64,000 nt of DNA from Terriglobia bacterium (lineage in GTDB: Bacteria; Acidobacteriota; Terriglobia; Bryobacterales; Bryobacteraceae), in the NCBI GenBank assembly GCA_020073305.1, contig JAIQFK010000005.1, positions 186,001 to 250,000 on the forward strand, given 5' to 3'. Positions 7,061-15,385 of this stretch are shown piece after piece. Under the pieces are notes generated by a model. That model saw only the letters and a program-made list of their open reading frames with translations. It did not search any database and was not told where the DNA came from. Each line of letters begins with the position of its first letter. The stretch's first letter is position 1. Position numbers and translations under genes: made by a program.

Positions 7061-8730
7061 CGCGCAGGGAACTCATCCTCGGAAGTCCCCTCCTTTTCAG
7101 CACGGCCCGAACCGAGACCAAATCTGCGCTGCCCTTCCGCCTGGTCGAGGTCACTGCGCAAGCCGGGATCGATTTCGAGCACAATAGCGGCGCGTTCGGC
7201 GGCAAGTATCTCCCCGAAACGCTCGGATCCGGCTGCGCTTTTCTGGATTACGATAACGACGGCTGGCAGGACATTATTCTGATCAATGGAATGGACTGGC
7301 CCGGCCACAAACGCCGGCGGACCACACTCCGCCTCTACCACAACAATCGCAACGGCACCTTCACCGATGTTACCCGGCGTGCCGGTCTGGACGTTGAGCT
7401 GTACGGCATGGGGGTCGCGGTCGGCGATTTCGACAACGACGGATTTCCCGACCTGTTCATCTCATGCGTGGGCCAGAGCCGCCTGTTCCACAATACCGGG
7501 AAAGGCGGGTTCGTCGACGTGACTGAGCGGAGCGGACTGGGCGGCCACAACGCCTTCAGCACGTCGGCGCTATGGTTCGATTACGACCGCGACGGCCACT
7601 TGGATCTTTTTGTTTGCAATTACGTGAAATGGTCGCCCGAGCAGGATGTCTTCTGCAGCCTGGATGGAAAACAGAAGTCTTACTGCACTCCAGAAGCGTA
7701 CCGCGGCGCCACGTCGTGGCTGTTCCGCAACCGCGGCGACGGAACATTCGAAGACGTGACCGCGAAGAGCGGGATTTTCGACAGCAGCTCGAAGTCGCTG
7801 GGTGTGGCTATGCTGGACCACGATCGGGATGGATGGATCGACCTGTTCGCGGCCAACGACACGCAACCCAACAAGCTCTACCAGAACATGCACGATGGCA
7901 CGTTCCAGGACGTCGCGCTCAAAGCGGGCGTGGCCTTCAGCGAAGACGGCAAGGCGCGCGCGGGCATGGGCGTGGACGTGGCGGATTACGACAACTCCGG
8001 CATTCCGGGCCTGGTGGTGACCAATTTCGATAACGAAATGCTGGGATTCTATCGGGGCACTAAGGGCGGTATTTACATCGATCAGGCGCCACGCTCGAAC
8101 ATCGGGCGGCTCTCGCAGCGCAGCCTGGGCTTCGGCTGTTTCTTTTTCGACGCCGATCTCGATGGTCTGCTCGATCTGCTGGTGGTGAACGGCCACATCG
8201 ACGAGACCGTCCGTAACCTTCGGACCGATACCAGCTACGATCAGCCGCCCCATCTGTTCCTGAACCGTGCCAAGGACGGATTCCACGACGTCGCGGCGGA
8301 GGCCGGCGCGGATTTCGCGCGCCCCAAAGTCGGCCGGGGCGCGGCATTCGGCGACTTCGATAACGACGGCGATCTCGACGTTCTCATCACCACCAATCAC
8401 GGTCCCGCGCACCTATACCGCAACGACCAGCTCGCGGGTAACCGCTCGATCCGTGTGCGGCTCATCGGCACGAAATCGAACCGCGACGCCATCGGCGCGG
8501 TCGTGCGGCTCTATAGCGGCGGTCAGTCCATCTCGCGCATGGTGAAGAGCGGCTCGAGCTATCTTTCACAGTCCGAGCTTCCGCTGACGTTCGGGATGGG
8601 AAAGCGGGACGCCGCCGAGCGGCTGGAGATCCACTGGCCCAGCGGCCGCACCGAAGAGTTCAAGAACCTGCGCGCCGGACGGCGCTACGAGTGCGTGGAA
8701 GGCAAAGGGATCAGCGAAGCGAAAGCGTAG
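7057..8730 (+). CDS. CRTAC1-family FG-GAP/VCBS repeat protein with ASPIC/UnbV domain
   Basis: About 557 residues, probably exported: the start has an RR pair and a short hydrophobic stretch (MTRRELILGSPLLF), though the signal peptide is weak. The body is a chain of FG-GAP/VCBS-type repeats with Ca-binding loops (DYDNDGWQD, DFDNDGFPD, DYDRDGHLD, DHDRDGWID, DFDNDGDLD), expected to fold as a beta-propeller. The ASPIC/UnbV domain at about 465-540 ends the protein (IGAVVRLY, LTFGMG, IHWPSGR). The start is a GTG overlapping the regulator stop codon (GTGA). The molecular function of this family is not established in bacteria. Being locked to a two-component system by overlap is notable. Confidence 0.9.
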   Translation: MTRRELILGSPLLFSTARTETKSALPFRLVEVTAQAGIDFEHNSGAFGGKYLPETLGSGCAFLDYDNDGWQDIILINGMDWPGHKRRRTTLRLYHNNRNGTFTDVTRRAGLDVELYGMGVAVGDFDNDGFPDLFISCVGQSRLFHNTGKGGFVDVTERSGLGGHNAFSTSALWFDYDRDGHLDLFVCNYVKWSPEQDVFCSLDGKQKSYCTPEAYRGATSWLFRNRGDGTFEDVTAKSGIFDSSSKSLGVAMLDHDRDGWIDLFAANDTQPNKLYQNMHDGTFQDVALKAGVAFSEDGKARAGMGVDVADYDNSGIPGLVVTNFDNEMLGFYRGTKGGIYIDQAPRSNIGRLSQRSLGFGCFFFDADLDGLLDLLVVNGHIDETVRNLRTDTSYDQPPHLFLNRAKDGFHDVAAEAGADFARPKVGRGAAFGDFDNDGDLDVLITTNHGPAHLYRNDQLAGNRSIRVRLIGTKSNRDAIGAVVRLYSGGQSISRMVKSGSSYLSQSELPLTFGMGKRDAAERLEIHWPSGRTEEFKNLRAGRRYECVEGKGISEAKA

Positions 8731-8834
8731 GCTGGTTGGCGCGTCCGCGTGTGTCAAGAGAACCCAACGCGCTTCCGCCACGGGCAGGAAACTCAGTGTC
8801 TTAGTGTTGGATATCGGCGTGCACGCATCCTGGT

Positions 8835-10886
8835 ATGCGATTGCCATCCAGCGTACTTGCCGCTCTTGCGGCTGTGCTGGCCTGTGCTGGCGCAGCCGCC
8901 GACAACGGATTCCTGCTAGGTCTGGACTACTCTAAGCCAGTGGGCTACGGGTTGCCGTATTCTTCATCTCCATCTCCATCGCTCGGAGCCATCGTGGCGA
9001 CAGCTACCGACCCTTCAGGAGCACTCTACGTTCTGGCTGCCGGCGATCCGAGCTTAGGTCTTCCTGCCACCACCTGGCTGGGGCCTCCGCTAACCTTCAG
9101 TTCCGGCTCACCGACGTTCTACGTGACGAAGTTAACGCCGCAAGGAGACCAGATCTACCTCACGGTGTTGAGTTTCGCGGCCCATGCTCTTGCGGTGGAC
9201 GCGAGCGGAAACGCGTACGTCGCCGGCGGTAATTCGGTGGCGAAGCTGAATGTAGGCGGAACCGCGTACTTATACAGCATTTACTTAGGCCAGGGAGTTA
9301 ATCCTTCGGCAATCGCCGTGGATCCATCGGGCAAGGCTTATGTAACAGGCCTCGCCGACGGGTCCCTTAAGACCACGGCCAATGCATTTGAGCCAGCTTC
9401 CCCGAATGGAGGGGCCTTTGTTGCTCAGTTGAACCCCGACGGTTCGGTCGGCTATGCAACTTATGTTGCGTCGCCGAACGTTGGGGTAAAGGCGATCGCT
9501 GTGGAGGCAACCGGGTCGGCAGTCCTTCTGGGCACCACGGACGGCTTTGGATTTCCCATTACTCCCGGAGCTTACCTGAGCACCGGCGGTCCGGCTTTCC
9601 TCGCGAAGCTCAAACCGGATGGTTCAGGCCTGGTCTATGCGACGTACACAGGAAATGGTGACCAACCCACCGGCCTCGCCCTGGACGCGGCCGGCGATGC
9701 CGTCGTCTCGGTTGTCGGTAGCTATCCAAATCCCCTGAACATTTTAAAGGCCTTCAACTCTACAGGGACCGCACTCCTGTGGACGACGACGCTGCCGACT
9801 ACGCTGTCTTTCCCCACGTTCTCCAATGCGATGGCCGTGGATGGAGGCGGAAACACTTACGTCGTCGGAGCCGCTAACGTCGCGAACCTTCCCGTGAAGA
9901 ACCCCGTATTCTCCTGTGGTTCGGCATTTTTGGCCGTGTACGGGCCGAGCGGCGAACTCCTGCAATCGACTTTTCTGCCCAGTGAAGACCCCGGTTTGTA
10001 CCTGCGGGATGAGGCACAGGTTGGGCTGACTATTGCTCCGGACGGTACGGTCTATGTTGTCGGCAATCCAGCTCAGTTCCAGGCGCCCAGTGGAAGATGG
10101 CTCTTCCTCCACCTTTCGCAGCACCCCAATGCCACGCCCCTGCAACTCGCTTGCGTGGGCAACGCCGCTAGCTATGACCCGGGACCAGTGGCGCCGGGGG
10201 AACTGGTCAGCTTGTTTGGTCAGGGGCTGGGGCCGGCCGAGGGCGTGCAGCCCAAAGTGAATCTGAAGACCGGCTTTCCAAACCAATTAGCGAATGTGCA
10301 GGTGACGTTTGACAATAAGCCCGCACCGTTATTTTACGTGCAAGACAATCAGATCAATACCATAGTGCCGTGGTCGTTGACCGTCGGTGCAACAACCAAA
10401 ATCTGTGTCGTCTACAAGGGGGCAACAACCAATTGTCTTGAGCGCTCCGTCGCCAGCGTAGCCCCTGCCGTTTTCATGACGGATGACGGAATTCACGCGG
10501 CGGCCCTGAATCAGGACTGCTCCGTCAACTCGAGCACGAATCCCGCGAAACCAGGTTCCATTGTGTCCATCTTCTCAAACGGATTAGGCCCAATTACCCC
10601 GGCGCAGCCCGACGGGTCGATTGTGGGGATGCCGCTGCCCGTCAACACGGTGCAGTGGAGCGTGGGGTACCTTTTTGCAACCATTCAGACCGGGGCCTAC
10701 TTCTATGGGATGGATATCACATATGAAGGTCCGGCGCCATTTCAGGCCGCGGGCGTGAGTCAAATCAACTTTACACCCAGCTTCGAATCAGGCATCGATT
10801 TGTACGGAAGCTTGCAATTGCTCAATGGAGATCCATATACGGGCACATTTAGCCCGCAGTTCGTCATCTGGACCGCCGGGCAGTGA
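8835..10886 (+). CDS. Secreted beta-propeller (SBBP-like) protein with TIGR03437 C-terminal domain
   Basis: A 683-residue exported protein with a clear signal peptide (SSVLAALAAVLACAGAAA). Residues of about 50-430 carry repeated segments such as AVDASGNAYVAGG, AVDPSGKAYVTG, AVDGGGNTYVVG and IAPDGTVYVVG, the SBBP type of beta-propeller repeat. From about residue 435 comes the Solibacter-type TIGR03437 module (NAASY, VAPGELVSLFGQGLGP, INTIVPW, PGSIVSIFSNGLGP). This module is expanded in Bryobacterales and is a good lineage marker. Function is unknown; surface or extracellular location is inferred. It is convergent with the cytochrome b gene, only 10 bases away. Confidence 0.9.
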   Translation: MRLPSSVLAALAAVLACAGAAADNGFLLGLDYSKPVGYGLPYSSSPSPSLGAIVATATDPSGALYVLAAGDPSLGLPATTWLGPPLTFSSGSPTFYVTKLTPQGDQIYLTVLSFAAHALAVDASGNAYVAGGNSVAKLNVGGTAYLYSIYLGQGVNPSAIAVDPSGKAYVTGLADGSLKTTANAFEPASPNGGAFVAQLNPDGSVGYATYVASPNVGVKAIAVEATGSAVLLGTTDGFGFPITPGAYLSTGGPAFLAKLKPDGSGLVYATYTGNGDQPTGLALDAAGDAVVSVVGSYPNPLNILKAFNSTGTALLWTTTLPTTLSFPTFSNAMAVDGGGNTYVVGAANVANLPVKNPVFSCGSAFLAVYGPSGELLQSTFLPSEDPGLYLRDEAQVGLTIAPDGTVYVVGNPAQFQAPSGRWLFLHLSQHPNATPLQLACVGNAASYDPGPVAPGELVSLFGQGLGPAEGVQPKVNLKTGFPNQLANVQVTFDNKPAPLFYVQDNQINTIVPWSLTVGATTKICVVYKGATTNCLERSVASVAPAVFMTDDGIHAAALNQDCSVNSSTNPAKPGSIVSIFSNGLGPITPAQPDGSIVGMPLPVNTVQWSVGYLFATIQTGAYFYGMDITYEGPAPFQAAGVSQINFTPSFESGIDLYGSLQLLNGDPYTGTFSPQFVIWTAGQ

Positions 10887-10896
10887 CCGGCAGATT

Positions 10897-12531
10897 CTAA
10901 TCCGGCAGCACAAACAAGTACGCCACGATATTCTTCATCTCCGAGGGTGTGAACTTATAGGGCGGCATGATGCTGCCGGGCGAAAGCGCTTGTGGGTTTT
11001 GGAAATGCTGCTCCACCCATTGTTCGGTCCGGCGCCGCCTCAAGCCGTTGAGCGGCGGACCCAGCTTCACTCCCACCCCGTTGACCATGTGGCAGGAGCC
11101 GCACTGGCTCTTCTGATAAAGCAGCGCACCCTCGGCCGCGAATTCGGGAGCAGATTGCAGCGCGACCGCGTTCCGCGCGTTGAGCTTCAGCAAGAACGCG
11201 GCCAGGGTATTGAGTTGCGCATCGCTCAATTGAATCGGCGGCATGGCGCTGCCCGGCACCATGGCGGCCGGGCGTTTGAAATGCTGGATCATCCACGCCG
11301 CGGTTTTGTGGATCGTGGTGCTCGCCAGATCCGGCCCGATCTTGGGCTTGCCGTCACCCACCGTGTGGCAACTCACGCAGTTCTCCTGACGGAAGTAACC
11401 GATTCCCGCCAATTCTATCGGTGAAAGCTGCAACCAGTCGGTGGGCTGTGAGAAATCGATCTGTTCGGCAACCGCGGGTTTGGGCGTGGTCACCACAGCG
11501 GCCACGGTCAGACCGGCCCAGCCGATCGCCGCCAGGCAGAGGACGGCCCCCGCGAACGCCCGCTCGGTCACTTTGCGCATTTGGCCGCGGTCGACAAATG
11601 GCACGAGCACCAGCGCGAGAATCGCCAGCGTGGGCAGCACCACGGTGCCCACCATCTCGAGCGGGCCGGTGAAGAGCTTGAGCGTCTGGAAGAGAAACAG
11701 AAAATACCATTCGGGCCGCGGGATGTAAGTCGTGTCCGTGGGATCGGCAAGCTGTTCGAGCGGCACCCGCACCACCACCGCCATGACGAACAGGACGGCA
11801 AACGCGATGAAGATCGCCACCGTATCGCGGAACACCTGCTCCGGGAAGAACTTTTTCCGCGGCCGCACCTCATCGCCCGGCGCCGGCGCCACGCCGTGCT
11901 TGCGCACAAGATAAACGTGCAGCACGATCAACAGGCCGGTGGCCGGCGGGAGAAGCAGCACGTGGAGTCCGTAGAAACGCGCGAAGGTCACTACGCCGAC
12001 GTCGCCCTGGCTGCCCAAAAGGCGCAACAGATACGGCCCGACAACGGGCGCCTGCGCCGCGATCTGCGTCGTCACCACGGTGCCCCAATAAGCGCGATTG
12101 TCCCAAGGCAACAGATATCCGGTGAGGCCATAGGCCAGCGTGAGGAGCAACAGGAGGACGCCCGCAATCCAAGTCGCTTCGCGCGGCTTTTTGTATGAGC
12201 CGTAGAGAAAGACCTGAGTCATGTGAAGCACCACCACCACGACCATCATGCTGGCGCCCCAGTGATGCAGGCCGCGCATCAGGCGCCCGCCCGTAACTTC
12301 GGTCATGATGTAGCGCAGGCTGTTGTAGGCGTCACCGGGAGTCGGAGCATAATTGAAGGCCAGCAGGGCGCCTGTGAACGCCTGCACGAGAAACAGGAAA
12401 AGCGCTACGCTGCCGAACACCTGATGCCAGCCGCTGGACGCAGGAATCTGCTCGTACAGGAAATTGCGGACCCCGGTCTCGATCCCGGTGCGATGATCGA
12501 GCCAGCCATGCATTCGCTCCTTCCAGGTCAT
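10897..12531 (-). CDS. Cytochrome b6/subunit IV fused to two cytochrome c domains
   Basis: A 544-residue membrane protein of the quinol-oxidising cytochrome bc complex. The N-terminal b part has haem ligands His89/His103 and His190/His205. The 15-residue step in the second pair is the b6-type spacing. Subunit IV is fused on, with the Qo-site PEWY at 272-275. After the last membrane helix come two c-type haem motifs, CVSCH (384-388) and CGSCH (476-480), each with a downstream Met. One polypeptide therefore combines cytochrome b6, subunit IV and a dihaem cytochrome c. It overlaps the Rieske gene by 4 bases, so the two subunits are co-translated and may form a minimal bc complex. Confidence 0.93.
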   Translation of the reverse strand: MTWKERMHGWLDHRTGIETGVRNFLYEQIPASSGWHQVFGSVALFLFLVQAFTGALLAFNYAPTPGDAYNSLRYIMTEVTGGRLMRGLHHWGASMMVVVVVLHMTQVFLYGSYKKPREATWIAGVLLLLLTLAYGLTGYLLPWDNRAYWGTVVTTQIAAQAPVVGPYLLRLLGSQGDVGVVTFARFYGLHVLLLPPATGLLIVLHVYLVRKHGVAPAPGDEVRPRKKFFPEQVFRDTVAIFIAFAVLFVMAVVVRVPLEQLADPTDTTYIPRPEWYFLFLFQTLKLFTGPLEMVGTVVLPTLAILALVLVPFVDRGQMRKVTERAFAGAVLCLAAIGWAGLTVAAVVTTPKPAVAEQIDFSQPTDWLQLSPIELAGIGYFRQENCVSCHTVGDGKPKIGPDLASTTIHKTAAWMIQHFKRPAAMVPGSAMPPIQLSDAQLNTLAAFLLKLNARNAVALQSAPEFAAEGALLYQKSQCGSCHMVNGVGVKLGPPLNGLRRRRTEQWVEQHFQNPQALSPGSIMPPYKFTPSEMKNIVAYLFVLPD

Positions 12532-13040
12532 GACTTCTGGCTCCCCGGTTCCCGCAAAGCGCCCAGCAACAATTTTCCGTTCTCGATTTTCGTATCGTAA
12601 CGATCAAGCGGGCGTGGCGCCGGTCCGGAAACCACCTTTCCATCAACGGAAAACACCGACGAATGGCACGGGCAAAGAAAGTCCGACGAGCGCTCTTCCC
12701 AGTGGTACGCACAGCCCAGGTGCGTACACTGCGGGCCGAACGCCACAACCTGCTGGTCGGAGAGCTTCACCACCCAGGCAGTCTGTTTCTCGCTCGAAAC
12801 CTTCCAACCGTCGACGCGGTTCTTGCGGAACACCACTTCGACCGGAGTCTTTGGCTGCAGCCTGGTGATGTCGCCGGCTTCGACCCAATCGGACTCGCGC
12901 CGCACTCTAGGCGGCAGGAAGAGATAAATGAGCGCGGGGGCCGCTAGCGCGGCGCTGATCACTCCCCAGAGTCCATAAATGAAGGTGAGGTAAAAACGGC
13001 GGCGCGTTGTCTGCGGGGCAGCTTCTGCAACCTGCTCCAT
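12528..13040 (-). CDS. Rieske iron-sulfur protein of the cytochrome bc complex
   Basis: A 170-residue membrane-anchored Rieske protein. An N-terminal twin-arginine-like stretch (TTRRRFYLTF) and one hydrophobic anchor precede the [2Fe-2S] domain. The cluster ligands are in CTHLGC (105-110) and CPCHSS (123-128), and the disulfide cysteines Cys110 and Cys125 are both present. It accepts electrons from quinol at the Qo site of the downstream cytochrome b and passes them to the fused cytochrome c domains. The stop codon overlaps the cytochrome b start (ATGA). It is 49 bases downstream of a ketoacyl synthase gene on the same strand. Confidence 0.95.
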   Translation of the reverse strand: MEQVAEAAPQTTRRRFYLTFIYGLWGVISAALAAPALIYLFLPPRVRRESDWVEAGDITRLQPKTPVEVVFRKNRVDGWKVSSEKQTAWVVKLSDQQVVAFGPQCTHLGCAYHWEERSSDFLCPCHSSVFSVDGKVVSGPAPRPLDRYDTKIENGKLLLGALREPGSQKS

Positions 13041-13089
13041 GTCTCCATTTTAGGAAGGAGCACGCTTTAGATTTGCAAATTCTCGGCGA

Positions 13090-14298
13090 CTACGCCTTGC
13101 GAAACGCCAGCACAGCGTTCAAGCCGCCGAACGCAAAGGAGTTGGACAGGGCATACTCGAAATCCGCATTGCGCGATACATTGGGAACCACGTCCAGGTC
13201 GCACTGCGGGTCGGGCTCATTGAAATTCGCGGTGGGCGGCAGAAAGCCGTCGCGCAACGCCAGAATGGCCGCCGCAGCTTCGAGCGCGCCGGCTGCTCCG
13301 AGGGCGTGCCCGTGCATGGACTTGGTCGAGCTGACCGCGAGCCGTTCCGCGTACGGGCCGAAGACTGCGCGAATCGCCGCTGTCTCGCTCGAATCGTTGG
13401 CCTGCGTTCCGGTACCGTGAGCGTTGATGTAAGCGACCGCTTCGGGAGTGATACGCGCGTCACACAGTGTGGCGCGCATGGCGCGCGCCGCCCCGTCGGC
13501 CGAAGGTTGCGTGATGTGGCTTGCGTCCGAGGACATGCCGAACCCCACGATCTCGGCATGAATGCGTGCGCCGCGGGCCTGTGCAGCTTCCAGTGGCTCG
13601 AGAACCAGCATGGCCGCGCCTTCACCCAGCACCATCCCGCTTCGATCCTTGGAAAACGGCCGGCAGGTGTCCGGAGAAACCACGCGCAGCGCCTCCCAGG
13701 CTTTCAGGATTCCGAAGCTGAACGGCGCTTCGCTCCCGCCGGCGATGGCCAGCGGCGCCATGCCGTTCCGCACCATCCAGAACGCCTGTCCGATGGCGTG
13801 CGAGGCCGATGAACACGCCGTGGATATCGTGTAGCTGGGACCGGTGATGCCGAACTCCATCGAAATGTGGCTCGCTCCGGCGTTGGCCATAGTCTTGGGG
13901 ATGGTCAAGGGATGAACCCGGTTGAGCCCCAGCTTGTACACGTTGTGGAAACCGGCATCCTCGGTGGACTGTCCCCCCACGCACGAGCCCGTCACGATCC
14001 CCGCGTTCTCCCGCAATTCCGGCGTCCATTCGATTCCGGCATCCAGTGTGGCTTCGCGCGCCGCAATCACCGCAAATTGCGCAAACCGGTCGATGAAATC
14101 GGCGTGCTTGTCATCGAAATAAGGACGATGATCGTACGCCGGCACCTCAGCGCCATTGCGAAAACGCACGTTCGAGCAGTCCGCGGATTGAATGGGCCCG
14201 ATCCCGGAGCGCCCTTCGCGGAGAGCTCGGCCGAACTCCCCGGTGGTGCGGCCCAGCGCGCAGATCACGCCGATGCCGGTAACAGCGACGCGCTGCAT
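13090..14298 (-). CDS. Beta-ketoacyl-ACP synthase (FabF/NodE-like)
   Basis: A 402-residue condensing enzyme with a complete Cys-His-His triad: Cys162 (STACSSA), His294 (AHGTGT) and His331 (HGHALGAAGA). It extends an acyl-ACP by two carbons with malonyl-ACP. It lies 3 bases after an acyl carrier protein gene and that gene overlaps a NodB-type deacetylase. This three-gene set does not contain the usual fatty-acid synthesis neighbours (fabD, fabG, fabH), so a dedicated acyl chain for a lipid, glycan or secondary product is more likely than housekeeping fatty-acid synthesis. That purpose is inference. Confidence 0.9.
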   Translation of the reverse strand: MQRVAVTGIGVICALGRTTGEFGRALREGRSGIGPIQSADCSNVRFRNGAEVPAYDHRPYFDDKHADFIDRFAQFAVIAAREATLDAGIEWTPELRENAGIVTGSCVGGQSTEDAGFHNVYKLGLNRVHPLTIPKTMANAGASHISMEFGITGPSYTISTACSSASHAIGQAFWMVRNGMAPLAIAGGSEAPFSFGILKAWEALRVVSPDTCRPFSKDRSGMVLGEGAAMLVLEPLEAAQARGARIHAEIVGFGMSSDASHITQPSADGAARAMRATLCDARITPEAVAYINAHGTGTQANDSSETAAIRAVFGPYAERLAVSSTKSMHGHALGAAGALEAAAAILALRDGFLPPTANFNEPDPQCDLDVVPNVSRNADFEYALSNSFAFGGLNAVLAFRKA

Positions 14299-14301
14299 GC
14301 T

Positions 14302-14571
14302 TTACGATGTGACGGCTGCGGTATCCGCCGCACCGCCCGCAATCAGCCTTTCCACGCCTTCCATCATCTGGCGTACGTTGCGGATCTGCTTGGCTGCCTC
14401 ATCGGGGATGGTGATGTTGAATTCGTTTTCCAGAGCGAACAGAATGTTGACGCCGTCCATGGAGTCGATCCCGAGTTCCGCAAACGAACTGTCGATGGTG
14501 ATCTTCTCCACAGGAATGCGTTGCGTGTTGGCAATGATGTTTCGGACTCTCTGGATCAGTTCCTCGGACAT
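14302..14571 (-). CDS. Acyl carrier protein
   Basis: An 89-residue acyl carrier protein. The phosphopantetheine attachment serine is Ser37 in GIDSMD. Helix I starts MSEELIQRVRNIIA and helix III has ENEFNITIPDE. ATG 14571 gives the standard ACP length; a longer frame upstream only translates the end of the deacetylase gene in another frame. The start lies inside the deacetylase 3' end (16-base overlap) and the stop is 3 bases before the ketoacyl synthase, so the carrier is matched to that synthase. The C-terminal tail is Ala/Gly rich. Confidence 0.93.
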   Translation of the reverse strand: MSEELIQRVRNIIANTQRIPVEKITIDSSFAELGIDSMDGVNILFALENEFNITIPDEAAKQIRNVRQMMEGVERLIAGGAADTAAVTS

Positions 14572-15278
14572 AGTAGTTGGCTTACGCTTTCGAAACGATA
14601 TCCTTCCCCTTTGAGAATCGGGATGAGGCGGCGCACGGCGTCGATGGTGGGCCCGACATCTGGCCGGATACTCAAGTCTCGCCCGTCGTGCAGGCAAACG
14701 ATGGCGCCATTCTCGATTGTTGGCAGCACGCGCCGGACGATTCCCTCCGCGGCCAGCACCCAGTCGCGGCCGATCACGGTCCACATAACGCCCAGAAGGT
14801 TCAGGCTCTGCTGCGCGCCGCGCAATCCCGGCCACCTCACACCGAATGGAGCGCGGAAAAGAACTGGGGAAACCTGCGTGGCGTTCTCGATGGCGTCCTG
14901 GGCGCGGGCCAGCTCATCGCGCATGAATCCCGGCCCCCGGAAATAGAACTTCGGGTGTGTGTGGCTGTGATTGCCGATCTCGTGACCTTGCCGCGCCACC
15001 TCACGCGCGATCTCCGGCAGCCGTTCCACGTTGGCTCCGCATTGAAAGAAAGTGGCGGGAACATCGTGATCGGCGAGGACCCGCAACAGGCCGGGCGTCG
15101 ACTCGCTCGGCCCGTCATCAAAGGTGAAGGCGATGGCGCGCCGCGAAGCCGGGCCCCGGTACACGGATGGTGCAAATAATGTGGAAGAGCGACCGCGTAC
15201 GCCATAGGCCATCAACGCACCCGCCCCGCAGACGGCCCCGCAAGCCGTTGCCCCAATCACTCCCGGCATGCTCCGCAT
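14556..15278 (-). CDS. Polysaccharide deacetylase (NodB homology domain)
   Basis: A 240-residue carbohydrate esterase family 4 protein. It has an N-terminal hydrophobic segment (about 5-25), so it is membrane anchored or exported. The NodB motifs are present: TFDDGP at 52-57 with the catalytic base and metal Asp, metal ligands His104 and His108 (NHSHTHP), RAPFGVR at 142-148, and a late LHDG. It removes an N- or O-acetyl group from a polysaccharide or oligosaccharide. The gene starts the tight minus-strand set with acyl carrier protein and ketoacyl synthase, an order reminiscent of nodB/nodF/nodE functions, although no nodA or nodC homologue is in the window. Confidence 0.9.
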   Translation of the reverse strand: MRSMPGVIGATACGAVCGAGALMAYGVRGRSSTLFAPSVYRGPASRRAIAFTFDDGPSESTPGLLRVLADHDVPATFFQCGANVERLPEIAREVARQGHEIGNHSHTHPKFYFRGPGFMRDELARAQDAIENATQVSPVLFRAPFGVRWPGLRGAQQSLNLLGVMWTVIGRDWVLAAEGIVRRVLPTIENGAIVCLHDGRDLSIRPDVGPTIDAVRRLIPILKGEGYRFESVSQLLCPRN

Positions 15279-15370
15279 GTTAACACAGACGATGTTTTCT
15301 GTTCTCCGCCGCCTGGCATTACTGAAAGGCGGACGGTCCGCCGGAAAACTCCTTTGCCCTGAAGTGCGTC

Positions 15371-15376
15371 TATAAT
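15371..15376 (+). promoter_or_regulatory. Perfect -10 hexamer just upstream of queG
   Basis: TATAAT ends 9 bases before the TTG that opens queG. No ribosome binding site fits between them. A transcript starting about 7 bases after this box would begin almost at the start codon, so leaderless translation is likely. No good -35 box is seen at the usual spacing. Confidence 0.55.
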
Positions 15377-15385
15377 ATCACCGGC

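Noticed and set aside
10825-12600. Long plus-strand frames across the cytochrome b gene
   Set aside because: They are antisense shadows of the cytochrome b gene, which has a full set of haem ligands and family motifs on the minus strand.
14556-15278. Complete Nod-factor operon
   Set aside because: No chitin synthase-like (nodC) or N-acyltransferase (nodA) gene is in the window; only the nodB/nodF/nodE-like functions are.
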